Source: Leptospira semungkisensis
GTDB lineage: Bacteria > Spirochaetota > Leptospiria > Leptospirales > Leptospiraceae
DNA: 64,000 nt
Direction: 5' to 3'
Assembly: GCF_004770055.1 (NCBI RefSeq)
Contig: NZ_RQEP01000005.1
Span: 186,001 to 250,000 of the forward strand
Part shown: positions 26,414-35,412 of the stretch, piece by piece
How positions within the stretch are numbered: the first letter of the stretch is position 1
Layout: each line of letters opens with the position of its first letter
The notes under the pieces: generated by a model
Told to the model about the DNA's origin: nothing
Database searches by the model: none
What the model saw: the letters and a program-made list of their open reading frames with translations, nothing else
Position numbers and translations under genes: made by a program

Positions 26414-26770
26414 ATGCAAACTGCAGAATTAAACGCACTCACTGGAAAGAAATGCAAATCTTGCGGATTCGAAGCTACCGATCCTGTCGTTTCCTGCACT
26501 AGTTGCGGTTCGGAAGATGTGGAACCAAAGACTTTTTCCGGCAAGGGAAAGGTCTACACTTACACAGTGGTTCATGTAGGATTCGGCCATCTTGCTTCGA
26601 GAGCTCCTTACGTTTTAGCGGTTATCGAATTGGAAGAAGGTGCTAAGACCATGGGACTTATCGAAGGAGAATACCAAGGTAAACCTATCACTGAATCGGT
26701 TGCGATCGATATGCCTGTGCAATTCCTAAGAACGGAAGAAAAAACAGGATTCATATTCAAGTCCGCATAA
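26414..26770 (+). CDS. DUF35 zinc-ribbon OB-fold protein, thiolase partner
   Basis: 118 residues. Zinc ribbon CKSCGFE...CTSCGSED (two CxxC pairs in the first 40 residues) followed by an OB fold (GKGKVYTYTVVHVG, PYVLAVIELEEGAKTMGLIEG). DUF35 proteins form complexes with SCPx thiolases, positioning acyl-CoA or passing intermediates between enzymes. It starts two bases after the thiolase stop, with GGAG before it. A terminator hairpin follows at 26780. Confidence 0.92.
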   Translation: MQTAELNALTGKKCKSCGFEATDPVVSCTSCGSEDVEPKTFSGKGKVYTYTVVHVGFGHLASRAPYVLAVIELEEGAKTMGLIEGEYQGKPITESVAIDMPVQFLRTEEKTGFIFKSA

Positions 26771-26779
26771 CGTTCCTTC

Positions 26780-26802
26780 TGCGGGGAAGTTCTTTCCCCG
26801 CA
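26780..26802 (+). terminator. hairpin after thiolase operon
   Basis: TGCGGGGAA pairs with TTCCCCGCA, a 9-bp stem with a 5-base loop, then a pyrimidine-rich but not pure T tail. Confidence 0.6.
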
Positions 26803-26979
26803 TCTTCCCTTCTCCTATCCAAACGATACTAAGAATCATCTCTAACAAAAGATGGATCTATTCCAATTTCTTGACTTTTCTCATCCCTTGCTTGGACTGC
26901 CGGACAATACCGTGACAAAAAAATCCTTTGCATTCTCTTTCTGAAAAAGAAAAATTGGATCATTACAAAGGAGTTATTC

Positions 26980-27393
26980 ATGAAAACTCGGGCAATCCTG
27001 ATTTCCCTATCCGTTTCCATCCTCTCCCTCCTCTTCGTTTTGAACTGTGGAGATAAAGAAAAGCCGAAAGAAGAAGCAGCACCTGCAGCAGCCTCTTCCG
27101 CATTGAGTCCTGAACTAGAACAAGGAAAAGAAATCTTTGTGCAAAACTGCGCTTCCTGCCACGGTGAAAAAGGCGCCGGAGACGGTGTTGCAGCTGCGAG
27201 CCTAAATCCAAAACCTAGAAATTATAAAGCACCAGCAAACCAATGGAAAAATGGTCCTACCGAAGCAGGAGTTCTCAAGACCCTGAACAATGGTATTCCA
27301 GGAAATCCACAAGTGATGGTTGCATTCAAGTATTTGGGCGAAGAGAAATTAAAACTCGTAGCTAAGTACGTAGTATATTTGAACCAAAACTGA
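26980..27393 (+). CDS. mono-haem cytochrome c lipoprotein
   Basis: 137 residues. Lipoprotein signal ending FVLNC (Cys23), an Ala/Glu/Pro-rich linker (KEEAAPAAASSA), then a class I cytochrome c: CASCH at 57-61 followed by GEKGAGDG, and the probable axial Met in GNPQVMVAF. Electron carrier anchored in the periplasm; the donor and acceptor are not evident from the neighbours. AAGGAG seven bases before ATG. A strong hairpin follows the gene. Confidence 0.9.
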   Translation: MKTRAILISLSVSILSLLFVLNCGDKEKPKEEAAPAAASSALSPELEQGKEIFVQNCASCHGEKGAGDGVAAASLNPKPRNYKAPANQWKNGPTEAGVLKTLNNGIPGNPQVMVAFKYLGEEKLKLVAKYVVYLNQN

Positions 27394-27400
27394 TCTTTTA

Positions 27401-27431
27401 TTTCCGAGAGTCCAATTTGGGCTCTCGGAAA
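27401..27431. terminator. hairpin after cytochrome c gene
   Basis: TTTCCGAGAG / CTCTCGGAAA, a perfect 10-bp stem with further inner CCA/TGG pairing. T-rich upstream, A-rich downstream, so less typical as a plus-strand terminator but well placed. Confidence 0.55.
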
Positions 27432-27508
27432 AATCCATCCTTCAAAAACCCCAAATTCCCTCTTTTCTTCTGGAAGTTTTATGGGCTCACTTCAAGCTAG
27501 TAAACGTG

Positions 27509-27724
27509 ATGAATAAATCCTCTTCATCCCTACCACATTGCGATTCTTGTGGGACCGACCGTAATTCCCCCTTAATGAGAGAAGTGAAAACGTATGGCAA
27601 ATGGGCTTGGTTTTTGATTTCCTTTGGGATCTCGTCTAAACCTACTTCCGTTTCGTTTCAATGCTCCAAATGCGGCCAAACCTTTGATAGACTTTCTCCG
27701 GAGGAATTAGAGCACTACGTTTAA
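27509..27724 (+). CDS. small zinc-ribbon protein
   Basis: 71 residues with two CxxC pairs, CDSCG near the start and CSKCGQTFDRLS near the end, about 40 residues apart, with an aromatic helix (WAWFLISFGI) between. Probably one zinc site. No homologue recognised. Weak ribosome site (a GTG directly before the ATG is also possible), so existence is likely but not certain. Confidence 0.6.
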   Translation: MNKSSSSLPHCDSCGTDRNSPLMREVKTYGKWAWFLISFGISSKPTSVSFQCSKCGQTFDRLSPEELEHYV

Positions 27725-27818
27725 TAAACGCATTTCTAGGACCTGATAGTCTCTTTTCCGGTCAGAAACGGGATTGACTGTCTTTAGTAAGGAATGTCTT
27801 TTGTGCTAAATAAGGCAG

Positions 27819-28157
27819 ATGTCTGACGAATTCAAAATAATCGTGGATTTAGAACCCAACGTTCCTGTGATCCATATTTCGGGTGAAATCACTTCCGAGG
27901 CGGATGATGAGATCATTGGAAAATACCAATCGGTTCCTGAACAACGCAGAAGCCGAGTCATATTGAATTTCCATGGAACGTCTTACATTAATTCGGCGGG
28001 GCTTGCTACATTGATCAGTTTGATCACAAAAGCAAGTGAGTCTTCTTCCAAGATCGAATTTGCAGGGTTAAACGATCATTTCCGCAAGGTGATGGATATT
28101 GTGGGCCTAACGGATTTCGTTCTGATCCACAACACCCTGCAAGAAGCTCTTAGCTGA
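27819..28157 (+). CDS. STAS-domain anti-sigma factor antagonist
   Basis: 112 residues, a single STAS domain. The phosphorylation loop reads YINSAGLATLISL, with the Ser in the usual position (about residue 49). In partner switching, an anti-sigma kinase phosphorylates it and a SpoIIE-type phosphatase reactivates it; the 7TMR-SpoIIE protein at 10114 is a candidate partner. No anti-sigma kinase or sigma gene is adjacent. Confidence 0.9.
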   Translation: MSDEFKIIVDLEPNVPVIHISGEITSEADDEIIGKYQSVPEQRRSRVILNFHGTSYINSAGLATLISLITKASESSSKIEFAGLNDHFRKVMDIVGLTDFVLIHNTLQEALS

Positions 28158-28163
28158 TCATTC

Positions 28164-28904
28164 TTAGATCAGTCCCTTCTTCTTAAAATCTTCTATTACA
28201 ATATCCAGATCTTCGGGTGTATCCACGCTTAACGCGGCCTTTGCGGCGATATACACTCCGATTGAATGACCAGCTTCCATCGCTCTTAATTGTTCTAAGG
28301 ATTCGGACTCTTCTAAAGGGCTGGGAGGAAGTTCAGGATATCCAAATAGAAAATCCCTATCATATCCGTAGATCCCAAGATGTCTGTATGCAGGAACTGT
28401 CTTTTTAAATTGGCTAGGCAAGGGGGAACGAGAGAAGTACAATGCTCTTCCGTTCTTGTCCATTACCACCTTGACCCGATTCGGATCCGTGATCTCTTTC
28501 TCTTCTAAAAGAACCGCAGCGGTGCTCATTGCCCAGTCCTTTCGATCTAACTTGAGTTTGGCGACTCCATCGATGAGCTCGGATTCTATTCCTGGCTCGT
28601 CTCCCTGTACATTGATAATGGTTCCGAAGTCAGGATACTGAAGTGCAACTTCTCGGATGCGATCGGTTCCGGACGGGTGATCGGGAGAAGTCATGGCTAC
28701 TTTTCCGCCGTTGTCTAAAACTGCTTTTCGTATCCTTTCGTCGTCGGTTGCGACAACTACTTCTGTCAATAAGGAAGACTTTAGAGAATTCTTATATGTC
28801 CAAGCGATCATAGGAAGGTTCCCGATCATCGCAAGCGGTTTGCCTGGAAATCGAGAACTTCCGAATCTTGCGGGAATAACCCCGAGTACTTTGGGTCCCG
28901 TCAT
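28164..28904 (-). CDS. kdsB: 3-deoxy-manno-octulosonate cytidylyltransferase
   Basis: 246 residues. It activates Kdo to CMP-Kdo for lipid A core synthesis. Hallmarks: VIPARFGSSRFPGKPL at the N-terminus (CTP loop), ATDDERI, SGTDRI, NVQGDEP, YFSRSPLP and YRHLGIYGY. It ends with VDTPEDLDIV. ATG 28904 shares its A with the fliL stop (TGATG), so it is translationally coupled to the flagellar genes; a TTG one codon earlier is less likely. An LPS gene at the end of a stator operon is unexpected by function but the coupling is clear. Confidence 0.95.
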   Translation of the reverse strand: MTGPKVLGVIPARFGSSRFPGKPLAMIGNLPMIAWTYKNSLKSSLLTEVVVATDDERIRKAVLDNGGKVAMTSPDHPSGTDRIREVALQYPDFGTIINVQGDEPGIESELIDGVAKLKLDRKDWAMSTAAVLLEEKEITDPNRVKVVMDKNGRALYFSRSPLPSQFKKTVPAYRHLGIYGYDRDFLFGYPELPPSPLEESESLEQLRAMEAGHSIGVYIAAKAALSVDTPEDLDIVIEDFKKKGLI

Positions 28905-29428
28905 CAATTCACAATGAATTCTGTGAAGTAGACTTCTTGGATCTTTCCGTCTGTGAGAATATGATTGATCTGAGCCTTGATCTCTTCTCTTAGATCCAAT
29001 TGATCTTCTACATCGATTAGATCGTCCTTGGTCTTTCTTCCTATGATCAGGTTCACCAAGTCTCTCATCTGAGCGATACGTTCCGCAAGTTCTGCAGTGA
29101 TCTTAGCATCGTCTCTCGCGACCCCGAAGGACAACTTCATCTTTACGAAGTGAGTCTCTCCTTTGTCTGCGGTATTGATCCTAAATTCATCCTGAAACTG
29201 GAAAGTCATCAATGGCGGAGGAGGTTTTACCAAGGCAACGTTCTTCATTTCTCTGAACGTGCTAGTCGCAGCCTGTTTCGCAACGAACATGGAAACAAGT
29301 ACGACTATGATAATTCCAAATACGGCACCGGCTATATATATCAGCCATTTGATAAGGGGAGACGAGCCGGCGCCGGCATCCGCCGCGGGTAAACCGCCTT
29401 CTTCCTCGTCTATTTCGGGATCACCCAT
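28904..29428 (-). CDS. fliL: flagellar protein FliL
   Basis: 174 residues. An acidic, Gly/Ala-rich N-terminus, one membrane helix (LIYIAGAVFGIIIVVLVSMF, about 28-48), then the periplasmic FliL domain ending QEVYFTEFIVN, the usual FliL C-terminal strand. FliL forms rings around the stator and supports torque. AAGGAG precedes the ATG. Lies 21 bases after motB. Confidence 0.93.
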   Translation of the reverse strand: MGDPEIDEEEGGLPAADAGAGSSPLIKWLIYIAGAVFGIIIVVLVSMFVAKQAATSTFREMKNVALVKPPPPLMTFQFQDEFRINTADKGETHFVKMKLSFGVARDDAKITAELAERIAQMRDLVNLIIGRKTKDDLIDVEDQLDLREEIKAQINHILTDGKIQEVYFTEFIVN

Positions 29429-29449
29429 GGGTATTCTCCTTTTCCTCTT

Positions 29450-30277
29450 CTACAGTCCACTATCAGTGGAAGATTCCGAACCGGGGACTCTGCTCTTAGG
29501 CAGGCCGAAATTCGATTCGTATTCACTACGTTTGGTGGATTTTTCCGTTAAGATTACAATGTCTATTCTTCTATTGAATGCCTTTGCTTCGGGCGTTCCT
29601 TGATTCTCTACGACCAAAGGTCTATAAGATCCAAAGCTCACTGCTTGGAACCAACTTGGATCCAATTTACCTACTCCCACTATATAATCGGTGGAGTTGA
29701 TCGCTCGGGCTCCTGCAAGATCCCAGTTATTCAAATACGTTCTTTCTTCCCGATTCGGATTGGCTCCGGGCAAGACAGCATCCGCGTCGCAGTGACCTTC
29801 TACCCTCACGAATCTTTCGAGTCCTTTGATGAGTCCGCTGGCCTTTTTCAATGTTCCCTTGATCGGTTCCTGCAAGATCGCGGACCCTGGATTAAAATAA
29901 TCGGCACCGACAAGACTGATCACAAGACCTCTTTCGTCCTCGGTGACTCTTACTTTTCCTGCTTCGATCTCAGGCTTGAATAATTCAGTAGCAGTTTTCT
30001 TGGACTTAGAGAGAGCCTTCCCAGTAGTCATGGAAGGAAGACTTTCTATATTCATTCCCATCTCTTCTAACTTTCCTTTAGAAAGAGTTTGGCCTCCATC
30101 AAAGAAACCTGTGGTAGTCTTGAACGCGGAGAGAATGATCTGCATCTCGATCGCATTCGTCTTACCAGTACGATATAACATGATGAAGAAGCAAAGAAGA
30201 AGGGTCACCATGTCCCCGTACGTAAGCATGTACTCGGGAATATTCTGGATACATTCTGGACATTTTTGTTGAGCCAT
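29450..30277 (-). CDS. motB: flagellar stator protein MotB
   Basis: 275 residues. One N-terminal helix with the proton-binding Asp in YMLTYGDMVTLLLCFFIMLY (about residue 22), a plug/linker, then an OmpA-like peptidoglycan-binding domain (RVEGHCDADAV, NWDLAGARA, FNRRIDIVI). The Asp indicates proton coupling as usual; EGHCD in place of EGHTD is a small variation. A second pair of cysteines (KCPEC) precedes the helix. In spirochaetes the stator sits in the periplasmic-flagella motor. AGAAGG precedes the ATG. Confidence 0.95.
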   Translation of the reverse strand: MAQQKCPECIQNIPEYMLTYGDMVTLLLCFFIMLYRTGKTNAIEMQIILSAFKTTTGFFDGGQTLSKGKLEEMGMNIESLPSMTTGKALSKSKKTATELFKPEIEAGKVRVTEDERGLVISLVGADYFNPGSAILQEPIKGTLKKASGLIKGLERFVRVEGHCDADAVLPGANPNREERTYLNNWDLAGARAINSTDYIVGVGKLDPSWFQAVSFGSYRPLVVENQGTPEAKAFNRRIDIVILTEKSTKRSEYESNFGLPKSRVPGSESSTDSGL

Positions 30278-30298
30278 GACCTTCTACCAAAACCTCAA

Positions 30299-31081
30299 TT
30301 AATCGTTCTCGTCCTTGAGCACTCCGCGTTCTCCCGGAGGAAGATAACTTGCGAGCTTATCCTTAACAATACGAGGGTTATCTCCTGACTGAATGGAAAG
30401 AGTTCCTTCGATCATGATCTGTCTTACTAATAGTTCGTCTTCGGATTTACGCATGAGCTTCTTCATGATCGGGATCGCGACCATGTTCGCACCCATGGAT
30501 CCGTACAGTGTGGTAATCAACGCAGCCGCCATCCCTGTTCCGATCGCACTCGCGTCTCCGGATCCAAGGTTCTTCAACATCTGCACGAGACCGATCAGAG
30601 TCCCGATCATCCCGAATGCGGGAGCGAGAGCTCCCCAGTTTTCCCACCATGCTTTTCCTGCACTGTGGCGAGAGGAAATATTACTCATCTCCGTTTCCAT
30701 GATGTTTCGAACAAGCTCAGGATCTGTTCCGTCCACCACGAGAGTAATTCCCTTTCTTAGGAATTCCTCCGGAAGTTCGTTCACGTCATCTTCTAACGCG
30801 AGTAGTCCTTCTCTCCTTGCTTTCTCGGAGAAGGAAACGAGTGTCTTAATGAGTCCGATCAAATCGCTTTTTTCTTCGCGAAATGCCTTACGTGTTACCT
30901 TGCCCAGGTCCAATGTATTTTGCCAAGGGACCGCCATTACCGTACAAGCGGTTGCTCCCCCGAAGGTAATCAAGATGGAGGGAATATCCACAATATCCAA
31001 GGGATTCAAACCCGCGGAGAGAATCCCGAAAATGAAGACCGTTACTGCAGAACCAAAACCGATGATTGTTGCTATATCCAT
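30299..31081 (-). CDS. motA: flagellar stator protein MotA
   Basis: 260 residues, four transmembrane helices and a large cytoplasmic loop. Family hallmarks: LITFGGATACTVMAVP, ARREGLLALEDD in the loop, and APAFGMIGTLIGLVQML with the conserved Pro in the third helix. Forms the proton channel with MotB, whose gene starts 21 bases downstream. FlbD ends six bases upstream. Confidence 0.96.
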   Translation of the reverse strand: MDIATIIGFGSAVTVFIFGILSAGLNPLDIVDIPSILITFGGATACTVMAVPWQNTLDLGKVTRKAFREEKSDLIGLIKTLVSFSEKARREGLLALEDDVNELPEEFLRKGITLVVDGTDPELVRNIMETEMSNISSRHSAGKAWWENWGALAPAFGMIGTLIGLVQMLKNLGSGDASAIGTGMAAALITTLYGSMGANMVAIPIMKKLMRKSEDELLVRQIMIEGTLSIQSGDNPRIVKDKLASYLPPGERGVLKDEND

Positions 31082-31087
31082 GATCGC

Positions 31088-31312
31088 TTAATCTGCCCTC
31101 TTAAATTGATCCGGCGCGGAACCCAATGGAAACACCAACACGCGCTTTTTGAACTCGATAATCTTTTCGATTACCTGGGGTATACTTTCCTGAACTACAT
31201 ATTTTCTATCGTTAGACAGAGTGATCGTAGTATCCGGATTCGCTTCGATACATTCTATATGAGAGGCGTTTAGAACGAATTCCGTCCCTTTCAATCGGTG
31301 TAAGGTAATCAA
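31088..31312 (-). CDS. flbD: FlbD-family flagellar protein
   Basis: 74 residues. MITLHRLKGTEFVLNASHIE at the N-terminus and PDTTITLSNDRKYVVQES are the FlbD family pattern, small proteins encoded beside motA in spirochaetes and Gram-positives. Role poorly known, distinct from Caulobacter FlbD. It starts at TTG 31312 with GAGAGG close upstream, and the TTG overlaps the TGA of the glycosyltransferase gene. Confidence 0.9.
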   Translation of the reverse strand: MITLHRLKGTEFVLNASHIECIEANPDTTITLSNDRKYVVQESIPQVIEKIIEFKKRVLVFPLGSAPDQFKRAD

Positions 31313-32412
31313 CCGCCTCTCCTCCCGTGAGAGTTCTTTTTAATAGTCTCGACCGTATTGCGGATTTGGATGATGAATTTTTCCTCCGTAAACCGGTTTA
31401 CAGAGGCCTGAAAATCCTTAGATTTCCAATCTTTGCGATCCGCTTGGGCCAAGGCCTCATTCAAAGAGTCCACTGTCTGCTCTTGGAAGAAGATCCCAGT
31501 CTTGCCGGATACCACAGTTTCGAGGGCTCCTCCCTTGGCAAATGCCACCACAGGAGTACAATGCCCTTGCGCTTCTACCGGCGCGATCCCAAAATCTTCC
31601 ATTCCAGGAAAGATAAAGGTCTTGGCCTTGGAAAGATACTCTTCTACTTCTTTTCTAGGTCTATGAGGAAGGATCTCCACATTAGAAGGAAGATTTTTTA
31701 CTAATTTCTTATATTCCTGACCGCTTCCTAAGATCTTCAGAGGTCTTCCGTTCTTGCGATATGCTTCGATCGCTAAGTCTATCCTCTTATAAGGAGCAAA
31801 TGCGGAAACGATAAGATCGAAGTTTTCTTTTTTAGAAGACTGAACCTTAAAGCCTTGTGGCAAGCAAGGGGGGAAGACTACCTTTGCGTTCCTTCTATAA
31901 AATTTTTGGATTCTGCGAGATACAAATGCGGAGTTGCAAAGAAACTCATCCACACGATTTGCAGAAACAGAATCCCAGGTTCTGAGATAATTCGAAACCG
32001 CTTCGAATGCGAAGAATTTCAATCCGCTTCGATTCGGAAAATAATCATAGTAAAGATCCCAGACATATCTCATGGGAGAATGTACATAACTGATATGAAT
32101 TGCATCTGGATCCGGGATGACTCCCTTTGCTACGCAATGAGAAGAAGAAAGAATAAGATCATATCCTCGTAGGTCCAAGGATTCTATCGCAGTCGGAAAA
32201 AGAGGAAGATACCAACGGTATTTGGATTTGAAAGGAAGTCTATCGGTGAACGCAGTTACGATCTTTCGATTCTCTATTCTATCGTTTAACTTTCCCTTTT
32301 CATAAAATAGAGTAAATAGATCTGCCTCCGGATAGACTTTCAGAATAGAATCGAGGACTACTTCTCCTCCTCTCATTCCGTTCAACCAATCATGAATCAC
32401 TGCGACTTTCAT
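31309..32412 (-). CDS. family 4 glycosyltransferase
   Basis: 367 residues with the GT-B fold. N-terminal HDWLNGMRGGEVVLD is the acceptor-side Gly loop. The C-terminal half has SAFAPYKRIDLAIEAY, LKILGSGQEYKKL and the ExxxxxxxE retaining motif in EDFGIAPVEAQ. It transfers a nucleotide-sugar to an envelope polysaccharide or glycolipid; sugar unknown. It overlaps flbD by four bases, so it is co-transcribed with the motor genes. Ends in a basic HGRRGG tail. Confidence 0.9.
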   Translation of the reverse strand: MKVAVIHDWLNGMRGGEVVLDSILKVYPEADLFTLFYEKGKLNDRIENRKIVTAFTDRLPFKSKYRWYLPLFPTAIESLDLRGYDLILSSSHCVAKGVIPDPDAIHISYVHSPMRYVWDLYYDYFPNRSGLKFFAFEAVSNYLRTWDSVSANRVDEFLCNSAFVSRRIQKFYRRNAKVVFPPCLPQGFKVQSSKKENFDLIVSAFAPYKRIDLAIEAYRKNGRPLKILGSGQEYKKLVKNLPSNVEILPHRPRKEVEEYLSKAKTFIFPGMEDFGIAPVEAQGHCTPVVAFAKGGALETVVSGKTGIFFQEQTVDSLNEALAQADRKDWKSKDFQASVNRFTEEKFIIQIRNTVETIKKNSHGRRGG

Positions 32413-32488
32413 AAATGCTAGGATCGGCAGGACTGCCTGGTTTGTCCCCGCCTTTTCCGAAAGGAGAAGCTGGGAAAAGACTTACTTC

Positions 32489-33292
32489 TTAGAGTCGGTT
32501 CAGGTAGAAATCGCTGGAAACGTTTCCGATCAGGGTCGTTCTGCGATACAGGTTGATTGAGAAAGGAATCGGAGCACTGCGCTCTATTTTTCTATAACCT
32601 TCTACATATCTTCTGGCATCGTCTCCGAATACTCTCAGATCCGAAACAGTCTCGGATAGATTATCATAGGTATCCGCGTCATTGATAAATCTAGGAATAG
32701 AGCCTCTGTTTCCTTTTAACTTGTACGTGATCTCATCCATGTTTTGGAATAGAAGAATGATATCATTCCGATTCTCCCGGATCACACCTGTGGAAGCCGC
32801 AAAGAAATCATCATAGTATCTGGCAGAAGGCGCGAAATCCGGACGAAATCCTTCTTCTTCCTTGTAGGTGGGTCTAAAGAATGTAGTCTTCGGATTTTCT
32901 TCTGCGTTTCCAGGATCGATATCTATGGTACGACCCGCTAGCAAGGATGCAGTCTTAAAGCTAATATTATAATTCGAATAGAGAGTGATCGGCTCGGCGA
33001 GTCTGATCGTAAGCTCAACCGCCTTGGTCCGATTCTTGTCCAAGAATCGTTTGTCCGGGACCTCTTCGATCGAAACCACGTCCACATCTCTTACAATCCC
33101 TCTTTCCACTCCCAAGATGCTGACTGGAGTTCCAGGCCGAATACCCTGGGACTTTGGATAATAAATCTTTAAAGTAAAGGGATAGTCCTCTTCCGATCCT
33201 GATCTCTCGATCACAGAATGATAGAGAAGAAAGAAGAAGGCGCAGAAAAAGGCAATGCCTAGATGCAATGGAGAAGGGATCGGAAACTTCAT
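32489..33292 (-). CDS. MCE/MlaD-domain lipid transport protein
   Basis: 267 residues. An N-terminal signal anchor ([18 protein letters not shown]) then an MCE domain ([29 protein letters not shown], about 45-130; [18 protein letters not shown]). MCE proteins form hexameric rings that ferry phospholipids between membranes with an MlaE/MlaF ABC pair, not seen here. ATG 33292 is chosen; a GTG seven codons before is in frame. Divergent from ftsQ, 76 bases before the glycosyltransferase gene. Confidence 0.88.
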   Translation of the reverse strand: MKFPIPSPLHLGIAFFCAFFFLLYHSVIERSGSEEDYPFTLKIYYPKSQGIRPGTPVSILGVERGIVRDVDVVSIEEVPDKRFLDKNRTKAVELTIRLAEPITLYSNYNISFKTASLLAGRTIDIDPGNAEENPKTTFFRPTYKEEEGFRPDFAPSARYYDDFFAASTGVIRENRNDIILLFQNMDEITYKLKGNRGSIPRFINDADTYDNLSETVSDLRVFGDDARRYVEGYRKIERSAPIPFSINLYRRTTLIGNVSSDFYLNRL

Positions 33293-33411
33293 GCTTTCTA
33301 CTCTTAGATACACTTCCTCCCGATTCGTATCAACTAAAACCTAGGTTCTTAAGAAAATTGAACAGTAGTAAGGTCAAATTCCCGATAGACTTAAATAGAA
33401 AGAAGAAAAAA

Positions 33412-33423
33412 CCCTATATAGGG
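33412..33423. promoter_or_regulatory. palindrome covering the ftsQ ribosome site
   Basis: CCCTATATAGGG is a perfect 12-base palindrome whose last four bases (AGGG) form the Shine-Dalgarno of ftsQ, four bases before its ATG. It may be an operator or a small hairpin masking the ribosome site. Confidence 0.4.
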
Positions 33424-33427
33424 CATC

Positions 33428-34171
33428 ATGAGACATAATATAATTGACTTTTTGAAAGAATCCGTTCAAAAAAGAACGAGTTGGTGGCTTCTGGCCTTCC
33501 TCTTTCTTTTAGCCAGTATGCTAGGATGGGGGGTTCGGAGAGGATCTCTCCCCCAGGAGCTGAATAAGCTCATACTGACCGGACACGAGACACTCAAGAC
33601 CGAAGAAATAGTTCAGATCATGGGAATCCAACCGGGGACCTCCTTCGAAAATTACGACCTGAGCCAAATGGAACACCGACTGACCTCTCATCCCAGAATC
33701 AAAGCCGCTCATCTGGAAAAAAAAACCGACGATCAGTTATTGGTAGAGATCACGGAAAGAAAACCTACGTATATCGTGAACTCAGACGGTCATCTTTTCG
33801 AAATAGATTCAGAACTAAAGATCCTTTCCATGGATGATGTCCGAACTCCCGGCCTGACTTTGCTTTCCGGAACCTTCCCCAGAGAAAAAGGATCTATGGC
33901 GGGAGCCGCTTTCAAAGACCTTCACACTTCCGTAGAGAATGCATTTCGTTCTTATCCTGCATTAAAAAATCGGATCTCAGAAGTTTCCCTTCATGAAGAT
34001 GGAGAGATCTTTGTATATGCAGACACTCCAAACTCAGTAAGCGTTCAAGTGGGAACCTTATTCCAAACCGAACAGGTTCGAAAGCTATACGCTGTATTAG
34101 CATATCTTGAAAAAGAAAGAGTCAGACCCAAACTCGTGGATATACGAGGAGAAGACGCGGTCTACCATTAA
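33428..34171 (+). CDS. ftsQ: cell division protein FtsQ (POTRA)
   Basis: 247 residues. Short basic cytoplasmic start, one membrane helix ([18 protein letters not shown], about 19-36), then a POTRA domain ([47 protein letters not shown]) and the beta domain of FtsQ/DivIB. Part of the FtsQLB divisome complex. It lies directly before ftsA and ftsZ, the classical dcw order. AGGG lies before the ATG. Confidence 0.93.
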   Translation: MRHNIIDFLKESVQKRTSWWLLAFLFLLASMLGWGVRRGSLPQELNKLILTGHETLKTEEIVQIMGIQPGTSFENYDLSQMEHRLTSHPRIKAAHLEKKTDDQLLVEITERKPTYIVNSDGHLFEIDSELKILSMDDVRTPGLTLLSGTFPREKGSMAGAAFKDLHTSVENAFRSYPALKNRISEVSLHEDGEIFVYADTPNSVSVQVGTLFQTEQVRKLYAVLAYLEKERVRPKLVDIRGEDAVYH

Positions 34172-34175
34172 GAAT

Positions 34176-35402
34176 ATGGAATCTTCAGAAAGAACAATCG
34201 TAGCTCTGGATTTAGGATCCTCCCTTACAAAAGTGGTGGTGGGACGTCCAGTCTCCGAATACGAAACAGAGATCATAGGCACAGGGGTCTTTCCTTCTTC
34301 CGGGATCAAGAACGGTTCCATAGTCAATATAGAAGCAACCACTCGCTCTATCATAGAAGCTGTTAGCGAAGCGGAACTCATGTGCGGACAAGAGATCGGT
34401 TACGTTGTGGTGAATGTAACCGGCAAATCGGTTAAGGCTGACAACTCGAAAGGAGTTGTTGCAATCACGAATCGAGATAGAGCGGTCACCGAGCCTGATG
34501 TAGTCCGAGTGATAGAAGCAGCTCAAGCGGTAAGAGTTCCTGCAGACCAGGAAATCCTTCATGTTCTATCCAAAGAATTCGCTGTGGACGATCAGTCTTC
34601 TATCAAGGACCCGATCGGAATGACAGGTGTCCGCTTAGAAGCTGAGGTACATATTGTAACCGCAGGTATAACAGCACTTCATAATTTAGAAAAATGTATT
34701 GAAGCCGCAGGCCTGGCAGAAGAGACCAGAGTGCTTTCTAGCTTGGCCTCTTCTGATGCAGTTTTGACTTCCGGTGAAAAGGATCTAGGCACTGCTGTAT
34801 TGGATATAGGCGCAGGCATCTGCGATCTGATCGTTTACATAGACGGAGGGATCTCTTATTCTGCAGTGATTCCTTTCGGAGGATATAATGTTACCTCCGA
34901 TCTTTCTATCGGATTGAAGACCACGATTGAAACTGCAGAATTAGTGAAGAAGAGATACGGTCATTGTTCCTTAGAAGAGATAGATCCCACTGAGACCGTA
35001 GAGATCCCGCCCATCAGCGGAAGGCCGGCGCGTTCCGTTCTTAGAGAAGAATTAGTGCATGTGATCGAGCCGAGAATGAGAGAGATCTTCGAGATGGTGG
35101 ATGCCGAGCTAGTCAAATCCGGAAAGAAATCCTTCTTGGCTGGAGGAGTGATCCTAACCGGAGGCGGAAGTCTTTTGGAAGGAATAGAAAGCCTAGCAGA
35201 AGACGTATTTCGTCTAACGGTAACTAGAGCTCGCCCGGCGGGATTATCCGGATTAGCGGACAGAGTCTCTTCTCCTGAATTTGCAACCGCAGTTGGACTT
35301 ATTAAATACGCATCTCGATTAGGGGATATGGAAAGAAAATCCCAGGATAGAAGTGAAACCTGGGGTAAAAAAATCCGGAGATGGATAGAGGAAAACCTCT
35401 AA
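34176..35402 (+). CDS. ftsA: cell division protein FtsA
   Basis: 408 residues, actin-like ATPase that anchors FtsZ. Phosphate-1 loop [17 protein letters not shown] at the start, the 1C domain ([20 protein letters not shown]), ATP motifs [16 protein letters not shown] and [11 protein letters not shown], and a C-terminal amphipathic helix with [12 protein letters not shown] for membrane binding. ATG 34176 is four bases after the ftsQ stop; the frame is open upstream inside ftsQ but without family similarity. Confidence 0.96.
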   Translation: MESSERTIVALDLGSSLTKVVVGRPVSEYETEIIGTGVFPSSGIKNGSIVNIEATTRSIIEAVSEAELMCGQEIGYVVVNVTGKSVKADNSKGVVAITNRDRAVTEPDVVRVIEAAQAVRVPADQEILHVLSKEFAVDDQSSIKDPIGMTGVRLEAEVHIVTAGITALHNLEKCIEAAGLAEETRVLSSLASSDAVLTSGEKDLGTAVLDIGAGICDLIVYIDGGISYSAVIPFGGYNVTSDLSIGLKTTIETAELVKKRYGHCSLEEIDPTETVEIPPISGRPARSVLREELVHVIEPRMREIFEMVDAELVKSGKKSFLAGGVILTGGGSLLEGIESLAEDVFRLTVTRARPAGLSGLADRVSSPEFATAVGLIKYASRLGDMERKSQDRSETWGKKIRRWIEENL

Positions 35403-35412
35403 GGAGTGAATC

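Noticed and set aside
30393..31091. 232-codon frame antisense to motA
   Set aside because: Long because of the codon bias of motA. No ribosome site, Ser/Pro-rich peptide without family features, and motA is certain.
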